Positions 20,515-27,665 of a stretch of DNA of 27,665 nt are shown piece after piece. The stretch spans positions 46,914 through 74,578 of the forward strand of contig VHZZ01006246.1 in the NCBI GenBank assembly GCA_009801015.1. Reading direction: 5' to 3'. The stretch comes from Silene noctiflora (Eukaryota > Streptophyta > Magnoliopsida > Caryophyllales > Caryophyllaceae). The notes below the pieces were generated by a model. That model was not told the origin of the DNA. It searched no databases and saw only the letters and a list, made by a program, of their open reading frames with translations. A program made the position numbers and the translations under genes. Positions within the stretch are counted from its first letter, which is position 1; the number at the start of each line of letters is the position of its first letter.

Positions 20515-20884
20515 GGTCTTGTTTGGTAATTAGTGGATTAATTTCAGCATAAACAGATTACAAGAGCAGATTATAAATGACAGATTTTATTAGAAGGCTT
20601 GACTAGCATATTATAATTAGCAGAATTAGTTTGAATGTTTGGTAATTGGCAGATTACGATTAGTAGATTGTTAGTTTTCTATGTAAAATAGAGTAAAATT
20701 TCATATTTTAGAATATGTTAACCAATATGTTGGGGTATGCAAAATATTGTAAAACAACATATCTAAATATGTTATTTCAATATACTGTTTACTAAACACT
20801 AAAATTAGCATATTAATTGGTTAAACATGCTAAAATTCTTGAATATGCTAAAAATTGATTAATATGTCGTTTACCAAACACCCC
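20515..20884. mobile_element. MITE with GGTCTTGTTTGGTAA / TTACCAAACACCCC ends
   Basis: The left end GGTCTTGTTTGGTAATTA is inverted at the right end (reverse complement GGGGTGTTTGGTAAACGA). The left half has repeated CAGATTA/AGATTAC phrases, and the right half has repeated ATGCTAAAAT and AATATG phrases. No matching target duplication was found at these ends, so the superfamily is open (PIF/Harbinger or hAT). Confidence 0.65.
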
Positions 20885-21088
20885 ATATACATTAGTAACT
20901 CATCAAAAGCCAAAATGAAAGTTGTTGCAAAGTAATGTGATTAGGCTTACAGCATTTAGTTTTGAGTAATTTTTTTTTTAAACTATGTACCCAGTTTCAG
21001 ATTTGTCAATATAGATACGATGTAATTTTTAACAGTTAGTATCATACGTATGAAAAGTGGAACAGTGTGGTTTAAATCTCATATCATA

Positions 21089-21265
21089 TCGCATTCATAT
21101 TAAAATACTAAGATCTTATGTCATTGACTTATTGCTCACCCCTAAGTAGGGGTTATTCGTATTGCATTAGGCTTAGGAAAGGGTAGGAGTTGGACCATAG
21201 CGCCAGGCGTTGGGCTAGCTCTTTCCAACACGAGCCAGCACGATTTAATTTCGGGTCGAGGACGA
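21089..21265 (+). repeat. Second copy of a hAT-like internal segment (matches 19590-19760)
   Basis: It shares the exact phrase TTATTGCTCACCCCTAAGTA and the following GGGGTTATTCGTATTGCATT with 19590-19760, then AGCGNCNGGC, GGGCTAG and CACGATTTAATTT. The copies are in the same orientation about 1.5 kb apart. The terminal repeats of the first element are not seen here, so this is a fragment or a related element. Confidence 0.8.
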
Positions 21266-21562
21266 GACTTGGTTATCATTTTCGTAAACAATAAGGACCA
21301 TGCACGAGTCGACATGGTACAGTTGACAACTCATTAAAAGGCCTAGTTGACATGACTCGGTTAACAAGGTTCAATAAACACAACCTGTTATGGCCCATTA
21401 GACCCGTAAGTTATAACTTAATGTTTACTCGAACACTAGAAGAACGATTTTTTGAAATAATGCTCAAAAATAAAATAATTGTCGTTTTGGGTCGTTTTTG
21501 AAATATTTGCCGAAATGGTGTCCACATAGGCTCGGTTTTTTCGAGTCTATGATACGGTACAA

Positions 21563-21837
21563 ACACGTCATTACAAATGGCGTGTCTACGCCAAACCTAG
21601 TGGCGTGTTTATGCAGTGGATTTTACACAAAACAGAGAGCAGGTCAAATTGACACAAATTAAACAAGCCAACACGAATGGCGTGTTATAACAAAGAAACA
21701 CGCCATTAGGAGTGGCTTGTCTATATTCAGTATGAAATCTAAACAATCCAGTAGCTAGGCTAAATGAAACATCATAAACACGCTATACCCAATGGCGGGT
21801 TTGTAGGGAGAAACACGCCAATACGAATGGCGTGTCT
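21563..21837. repeat. Array of six imperfect hairpins built on AACACGCCATT...AATGGCGTGTT
   Basis: Units lie at 21563-21585, 21586-21609, 21670-21686, 21697-21720, 21776-21802 and 21811-21837. Five contain both an ACACGCCA-like arm and a TGGCGTGT-like arm around a 4-8 base loop; the third is a shorter AACACGAATGGCGTGTT. Spacers are not conserved. The array lies just before the Mutator-like coding region and is probably part of its 5' end. Confidence 0.8.
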
Positions 21838-22378
21838 TAGCAGAATCTTTTTTTTTACTTTCCAGTCAAATTTTCGTCACTTTTCACTATCAATTACAAA
21901 TCAACCCTCGTCTCTCTTCACAAACGCCCTAAGTGTGACTCAACTCACTTTACCTCTCTCATCTTTCCTCACCTCTCCCTCCTCTCCGGCGAATCTCCTG
22001 TGTATCTCTGGTATCTCTCTGGTGTAGTGTTGGCATTGTTTTTCAAATTAAACATACTACTTAATTAGCAAGGTAATTTAATTTCTTTTAACTTGTTTAG
22101 TTACATGTTTTGTTGGTAGATTTAGCTTATTTTGTTTTCATTGTAGTTAATTATGTTGTTTTGTACTTAGATCTACCACTCATATGTTAATTTATGCTTG
22201 TCTAAAAAAAACCCCAAATTTTGAAACCCTAATTAAGATGAACGATTTATACATGTTAATTTATGTTTAGTTATATATTTTGGGGAAATTAGGTTATAGT
22301 TAGTCGTTGATTTATACTAAATTTGTTCAATTTTCTTATATAGAATGAAAATTTGTGATTTTCCTCTTATTTGATATT

Positions 22379-25300
22379 GGGATGGAGAAGTGTTGGAGCA
22401 AAATGGATGGGTATCTTATAGAGGAGGGAATCAATGTTTTATTTTAGCTAGTACAAAGATGACGTTTCTTGAATTAGTTTAAGAGATATATAAGGAAATT
22501 GACATTCAAAGTTTGGGTACTCAATTGAGGATGAAGATGAAATTTCCAAGTTCTGGGTGTTTCAAAGTTGTACCCCTTAATAATGAGGGAGCCTTTAAAG
22601 CATTATGGGCAAGTATTCGTCATTCAAATGCTCCTTCAATGGACATATTTGTTGAAGTTTCCACTAGCTAAATTGTCAATCCTACACCAAGTATTAGTCT
22701 AGATGATGTTGCTCAATTTGTATCTCTTGAAACTAATGACGTAAATGATGGAGAATTTGATGGTAACTTACAAGGTGATGATATTGATGAGGATTTGGTA
22801 ATACTTGATGAGAATTTTTTGGCAAATGAAGAAGATGGTGAAATGATCTTGTCTTTGCTAGTACTCTCATTGTTGAGTTTAATAAGCTTGATCAATTAGA
22901 TGAGGATGAATTGAATAGTTGGAAAACTTGGGAGAATATGGTTCGACATGAACAAGGGAAAGAGTTTGCGGATGGACAAATGTTCCCAAACAAAGCTTCA
23001 CGTACTTAGCAATGAGGTGACGTCATATAGTGTTAAAGCAAATCAATTTTTCAAAGTTGCCGAATCAAAGCCTAATACTATAACCTTCAAATGTGGTCGG
23101 TCTCCTATAACATGCAATTCGCGGTTAAGGGCCACACAAAAAGACTTTCATTCTAAAGCTTTTACCATTGTCACATATAAAGGTCCTCATGACGAGTCTT
23201 GTGTTTGTGACATGGTTCCTCGAAACCACATTAATTTGAAATGAGCATTCATAAGTCATGAGATTCGTAACCTAGTTGAGGGAGATTGGGGATATAAGTT
23301 GAACTCTGTTGTTACTCACATTTTAGATAAGTATGGTTACACAATTTCATACACCAAAGCGTGGAATGCAAAACAAAGAGCAATTGAGGAAATATTTGGA
23401 GATTGGGATAAATCATATGAAATGCTACCTCGTTTCATGCAAGGTTTAAAAGAATCTAATCCTGACACAATTGTCCAATTTTATACCACACCAACAACGA
23501 ACCCAAAAGTGCAAGCATTCAAGCGTGTTTTTTGGGCATTTCAACCATGTACTGACGACTTTGAACATTGTCGACCATTTTTAAGCATTGATGGAACTCA
23601 CTTATATGGAAAGTTCAAGGGAACTATTTTGACAGCTATGTCAATTGATGCCTATAACCATATTTTCCCCGTTGCTTTTGCTATTGTTGAATCCAAAAAT
23701 ACCGATAGTTGACCTTGGTTTATAGCTTGCATAAGAGTCTTTGTCACCAAAAGAAGTGGGTTATGTATCATATCTTATATACACAAGGGGATTATGAAAG
23801 CAATGAGTGAAATTGGTAGTGGGTGGGAGGAGCCGTATGCTTATCATAGAGTTTACATTCGTCATTTGGCTTCAAATGTTAATACAATATTTAGGAATAA
23901 TGCAGTCAAAGGAATGTTTGGGTCGACGACAATGCAATTTCAAAACAAGAAGTTTGACATAGGCAATGAATACTAATGACAAACTCCGTAAAATAGGCAT
24001 AACCATAGAGGATACCTGCTATATATGTGGGACTGACACTGAGACTGCAGACCACTTGTTCTTTGAGTGTGATTATAGTCGAAGAGTCATTGCATGCATC
24101 GAGAAGTAGATTGGGGTAAACTTACCTAGGGATCACATTCTTGATTGGAGATTGAAAATGAATGGCTGGAAGAATAACCAGGCAATGGTGAATGTGATTA
24201 TCAACGCATGCTTATACTATGTATGGCGACAGAGAAATCAATGTCAACATGAGCTGCAAGTGATGCGACCAGACAGACTTGCGGATTCTATTATCAAAGA
24301 TATGAAAGCTTGGTTCGTGAGTTTGAGCAAAAGAAAGATGGATGTTGATAGAGTTTAGATTCAGCAGATTTGTGGGGGGAGATAGAGCGATTTGTTTCTA
24401 GGATTCATAAGGAAAGAGAGCAATTTGATTTTGTTGTAAGAAGTCTGATAGGAGTGTGTATGTTTTTTTGTTTTTTTTTTTTTCAGTTTGGATTGTTGAA
24501 GCCCATGGATAGATGGGCCGATCCATTCCGTGTATGGTAACGATCTTTTTTTCGATTAAATGAATTTCTTACATTTCATAAAAACAAAAGGGATTTAATC
24601 GCATAGCTGAGTTGAATAGAGAAGCACAACAATATGTTGTTGAAATTGGAGTAGAGAAGTGGTCAATTTGTCATGATGGTGGACATAGATATGAAATATT
24701 GACTACTAACTTGGCGGAGGCATTTAATAATGTGCTTAAAGGAGCACGTTTTCTTCCCATAACCGCACTTGTAAAGTGTGTATTTTTTAGAGTTAATACG
24801 TACTTTGTTGAGCGACGTGAGTTTGCAAGGAAACGGTTAATTAAAGGGCTTCATTATAGTAAGAAGATCACAACCTTGTTGGAGGAAAATTGCAAAAAAG
24901 GAGCATACCATAAGGTTGTAGCTTTTAACCATGTTGGAGGGGTGTACCAAGTGACAACACGTAGAGGTTCACGACCCTTGTCATATGGTAACCATTTGCA
25001 CACCGTTGATTTATCCAAGAGGACATGTACTTGTAACGAGTTTCAAACATACTAGTATCCTTGTTCACATGTGTATGCCGTTTGTAAAAGAAGGGCTTAA
25101 ATGCTACCCAATTTGTGGACATCACCTACACTAATGGAGAACACTTGGCTTCATATGCTTCTAAATTTCACCCTTTGAAAGATGAGGCTTATTGGGGTCC
25201 TTACAATGGGCCTAAAATAATGTGTGATGAGCTAAATAGACGGGAAAAAGGTAGACGGAAGAGTAAAAGATTTATTAATAAAATGGATGAGAAGAGTAAG

Positions 25301-25459
25301 AACAAGGTGTCATGTAGTTTGTGTCGTGGTTTATGCCACAATAAAAAAACTAGCATCATGAGAGTTAACAATTCACAAGGGTATTCTACTACTTACAATT
25401 GTCTTTTTCTTTTTCCATTTTTTTTTAATTCAACATTTCTATTATTTATGCTAATCTAA
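22379..25459 (+). pseudogene. MULE transposase pseudogene (MuDR family)
   Basis: In order, the N-terminal part has GGNQCFILASTKMTFLELV, an acidic middle (DVNDGEFDGNLQGDDIDEDL), then SYSVKANQFFKVAESKPNTI with a Cys-rich CGRSPITCNSRLRA. The core holds FLSIDGTHLYGKFKGT and FPVAFAIVESKNTDS (first catalytic Asp), then CIISYIHKGIMKAM, where the usual SDxHKG Asp is Tyr. YHRVYIRHLASN, LTTNLAEAFNNVLKGAR and the SWIM finger CTCNEFQTY-stop-YPCSH follow, then CSLCRGLCHNKK. Lesions: TAA near 22480 and 22669, a frameshift before 22948, TGA at 23242 and 23710 (Trp expected), LINE insertion about 23953-24580, TAG at 25053, and a one-base frameshift near 25096. MULE transposases cut and insert DNA at terminal inverted repeats; this one is inactive. 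Confidence 0.88.
23953..24580 (+). mobile_element. 5'-truncated LINE (non-LTR retrotransposon) 3' end nested in the MULE transposase
   Basis: It encodes the C-terminal zinc-binding domain typical of plant LINE ORF2 (zf-RVT): NTNDKLRKIGITIEDTCYIC, then GTDTETADHLFFEC. One in-frame TAG follows, then CLYYVWRQRNQCQHE and a normal terminal stop about 24358. An untranslated 3' tail with a long T-run and a final TTTCATAAAAAC follows. The transposase reads on the left to QNKK and resumes on the right at FNRIAELNREAQQ. AAAACAAGAAG (23942-23952) and AAAACAAAAGG (24581-24591) may be an imperfect target duplication. The edges are approximate. Confidence 0.85.
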
Positions 25460-25575
25460 CAACTCTTCAACTCTTTCAAATGTGCAGGACNAATGGAACA
25501 ACGTCAACAACAAGGCCCACTGAACCCGGAACTTCTCAAATAACAAGAGTTTCTCAGGAGCAAGGCAATATTAAA

Positions 25576-25592
25576 GGGGGGGGGGGGGGGGG
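25576..25592 (+). repeat. (G)17 homopolymer
   Basis: Seventeen G residues separate the transposase tail from the plant mobile domain. If translated in any frame they give a poly-Gly linker. Length may be unreliable for sequencing reasons. Confidence 0.9.
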
Positions 25593-25614
25593 TCGTTCGT
25601 TCCCTCCGATGTAG

Positions 25615-26670
25615 GTGACATATAGTTTCGCACAAGGGTTTTTGGTTAGTAATAATCATGTAGTAGATTTCATTAGGGACACACAATTTTTCTTTATTCA
25701 TAGGATAGTAGGTTTGAAGTTTAATGTGGATTTAATAAGCGCTTTGGTTGAGAGATGGAGGCCGGAAACCCATTCCTTTCACTTGACTGTTGGCGAGGCT
25801 ACTGTGACCTTNCAAGATGTTCAAGTGTTGTTAGGGCTAAGGATTATAGGGGATATTATTAGTGGAAAAACCGCTTATAATTGGCCATTATTGATAAATG
25901 AACTCTTAGGAAAAACACATGGCCGGTGGTGATGACCTTAAAGGGGCTTCCTTAAGGATTGATTGGTTGTTGGAAAACTAAAGCGGTCTTCCGAAAGATG
26001 CAAATGAAGTTGTGCTACATCAATATGTGAGAGCGTATTTGTTTATCTTAATGACAACTATCATGTTTCCGGATAAGAGTAGTAATGACATACAAGTTGT
26101 TTATTTGCCTTTGTTGAGGGATTTGACCAACATAGAAAATTATTCTTGGGAAAGTGTCGTTCTTGCTACTTTAAATCATAATTTATGTAGAGCAAGCAAC
26201 CTCAAGTCAAGAGACATTGGAGGTCCCCTTATTCTATTGCAATTGTGGGCATGAGAGCGGATTACAATTGGTTGACCTACACTCACGGTCCCCGTTAATG
26301 CTACTCATCATGGACCGAACCCATTAGGTTCTCAGCATCAACTAAGGATTGACTCATTGGGTCATAGGTGGCTAAGTGTGAATCGTAAGAGACCGAAAGA
26401 CATTACAATACTACTTGGGTATAAGGATGCTTTCGATACAATGCAACATGATCAGTTTATATGGCAACCTTACACCCAACGGATTTATCTTTTTTACCTG
26501 AGTTTTGTCATGATGACTCAGATGATTGGGCAGTGATGACACCTATGATTTGTTTCGACATTGTTGAGTGGCATTTTCCTAATAGAGTAGCTCGTCAATT
26601 TGGGTGGAAACAAGATATCCCTTTACTTTCTGATACAGAACCTAAGTTGCACAAAGTTGACAAAAGGGGT
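25615..26670 (+). pseudogene. Plant mobile domain (PMD, MAIN/PP7L-like) pseudogene in the MULE
   Basis: The translation gives HVVDFIRDTQFFFIHRIVGL, LISALVERWRPETHSFHLTV and GEATVTXQDVQVLLGLRI, which is the start of the plant mobile domain of MAIN, MAIL1 and PP7L proteins. It continues in shifted frames with GASLRIDWLLEN, VRAYLFILMTTIMFPDKSS, YLPLLRDLTNIENYSWESVV, SRDIGGPLILLQLWA-stop-ERITIG, LSVNRKRPKDI, and in a further frame DDSDDWAVMTPMICFDIVEW and HFPNRVARQFGWKQDIP. Stops at about 25930 and 26252 (TGA where Trp is usual) and at least two frameshifts break it. PMD proteins are nuclear factors in gene silencing and meristem upkeep, and the domain is also carried by transposons. One ambiguous base lies at 25812. 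Confidence 0.85.
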
Positions 26671-26688
26671 GCCCCTTCACGGAATTGG

Positions 26689-26697
26689 ATATATATA

Positions 26698-26787
<90 letters not shown>
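26689..26787 (+). repeat. (TA)n(GA)n compound microsatellite
   Basis: An imperfect TA run from about 26689 (with TAATATAA interruptions) leads into about 27 TA units to 26754, then GA units to 26787. The recognisable PMD coding sequence stops at its left edge. Confidence 0.95.
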
Positions 26788-26789
<2 letters not shown>

Positions 26790-27294
26790 GGATCTCGTGA
26801 GTCTGGTTCTTATGGTGAATCCGTGCTCACAAATCTAGTCCATTGGATAAGAAGAATTGAAGGGTTGAGAATGAGTCTTAAAACCTAAAAACAAAACCAA
26901 AAAATCACTCGAATAGTCGGTACATTACAAGCCCAATCTGCTTTTAATTTCTCTTCCTCCAAACAAAAAAAAAAAACTTCAAAGTTAATCTAATCTCTAT
27001 CCAAAAAATTCATCCTTTTAGTTAATGAATGACAATCAATTTGTAAGTTTAATGAAAATAACGGGGCTTTTAATTGCAGGTTTGAGTTTTCATTCTACCA
27101 AGTAATTTTTTTTATGTTTCTCATATCCGTTGTCGTAATTTTCCAACCAATTTCAATTTTTTTAATATCAAAATCATGATTTTGTGTTTTTTTTAATCAT
27201 TGTTGCTAATTTATTAGTGCATGCTTTAGGTTCAGAAATTTGGTTTGATTGTTAATTTGTTTATGTCTTTGTTGCAATTTGAGTTGCCTGATTT
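26788..27294. other. Unassigned sequence between microsatellite and LTR
   Basis: About 507 bp, AT-rich, with no coding similarity. The first 60 bp after the GA run (GGCGGGATCTCGTGAGTCTG and following) looks structured, with GTGAG...GTGCTCAC able to pair, but no family is recognised. Confidence 0.45.
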
Positions 27295-27665
27295 TGTAAT
27301 ACTCGGTATTTTCAGTGTAGGGACACTCGGTAGAGTACATGGTACTCGACCGAGTGCCCCGTTGTGTCCGTCTGGCAGTGTTCTAGAGTGGGGAACTTGG
27401 ATGAGTGTAATGCACTCGGTCGAGTGGCCTGCACTCGGTCGGGGGCACTGCACTTGGTCGAGTGTGCTACTCGGTCGAGTGTCACTCACTCGAACGAGTG
27501 TCCGGTTCGTATCGGGTTTTGCGCGGAAGGTATAAATATAGAGACGGGAAGCAGTAAGTCACTTTTACAGTTTCAAAACAAAAAGAAAACCTAGACGACA
27601 TACTGCTTCTCCTTCTAGCCTTCACTTCCGCAGCAAGAATCCAAGCTTTGTTAACGTTTCTGCGA
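27295..27665 (+). repeat. Start of an LTR (LTR retrotransposon), cut by the window edge, rich in CACTCGGTCGAGTG palindromes
   Basis: It begins TGTAATACTCGGTATTTTC, a common start of plant Ty3/gypsy LTRs (TGTAATACCC-like). A TATA box TATAAATATA lies at 27531-27540, about 236 bp in, as expected for U3/R. From about 27323 to 27502 it carries at least seven palindromic or near-palindromic ACTCGGTCGAGT-type units. Whether it is a solo LTR or the 5' LTR of an element cannot be told here. Confidence 0.65.
27531..27540 (+). promoter_or_regulatory. TATA box of the palindrome-rich LTR
   Basis: TATAAATATA follows GCGCGGAAGG and the palindrome array. It is the likely pol II start site of the retroelement on the plus strand. 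Confidence 0.6.

Larger units (their letters stand above)
21563..26690 (+). mobile_element. Decayed Mutator-like element (MULE) carrying a plant mobile domain coding region
   Basis: From 5' to 3': hairpin array, AT-rich leader (21840-22370), MULE N-terminal region, DNA-binding region, MULE transposase core, SWIM zinc finger, C-terminal zinc knuckle, a probable intron (acceptor TGTGCAG about 25488), a G-run and a plant mobile domain. All parts are on one strand. Stops, frameshifts and a nested LINE fragment show it is inactive. The 3' inverted repeat is not visible; the recognisable coding sequence ends at the TA/GA microsatellite near 26690. Outer ends and target duplication are unknown. Confidence 0.82.

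Noticed and set aside
21563-21837. CRISPR-like array
   Set aside because: Units are irregularly spaced hairpins in a plant transposon context, without uniform repeats, spacers or cas genes.
27323-27502. Palindrome array as a coding region (open frames on both strands)
   Set aside because: The frames are produced by the repeated CACTCGGTCGAGTG units, and the LTR start and TATA box explain the region better.

Overview
The window is plant nuclear DNA. It has spliced genes with GT-AG introns, AT-rich intergenic sequence, and many degenerate transposons of plant families: Ty3/gypsy, MULE with a plant mobile domain, LINE, SINE, hAT-like, Stowaway and other MITEs. The three host proteins are closest, from memory of Arabidopsis homologues, to dicot proteins, so a eudicot is likely. 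Recurrent TACGGAGTAC/GTACTCCGTA fragments hint at Caryophyllales, but that is a tentative inference.

Layout. 1-2169: intergenic sequence and presumed promoter, with one Stowaway-like MITE remnant. 2170-4615 (+): a YSL1-like metal-nicotianamine transporter in six exons. 4616-6287: intergenic sequence with nothing recognised. 6288-14305 (+): an EMB8/YheT-type alpha/beta hydrolase in seven exons. Its fifth intron is about 5.4 kb and is filled by an antisense, internally deleted Ty3/gypsy element, a GTAGGATC-rich element nested inside that, and fold-back MITEs ending just before the acceptor. 14306-16600: intergenic sequence with a 98-bp tRNA-derived SINE flanked by a perfect 17-bp duplication, then the TATA box and leader of the next gene. 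16601-18910 (+): methionine gamma-lyase in two exons. 19445-20105: a non-autonomous hAT-like element with terminal inverted repeats and an 8-bp target duplication. 20515-21265: another MITE and a second copy of part of the hAT-like sequence. 21563-26690: a decayed Mutator-like element with a hairpin array at its 5' side, a broken transposase, a nested LINE 3' fragment, and a plant-mobile-domain coding region broken by frameshifts and ending at a TA/GA microsatellite. 27295-end: the start of an LTR packed with CACTCGGTCGAGTG-like palindromes.

The three intact genes share a strand but are independent units. They act in metal-nicotianamine transport, lipid/ester hydrolysis (substrate unknown) and methionine catabolism, and no joint pathway is implied. 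The most unusual structures are the MULE-PMD element with its hairpin array, the palindrome-rich LTR, the very short SINE, and the transposon-loaded intron of the hydrolase gene. No complete undescribed system was found.
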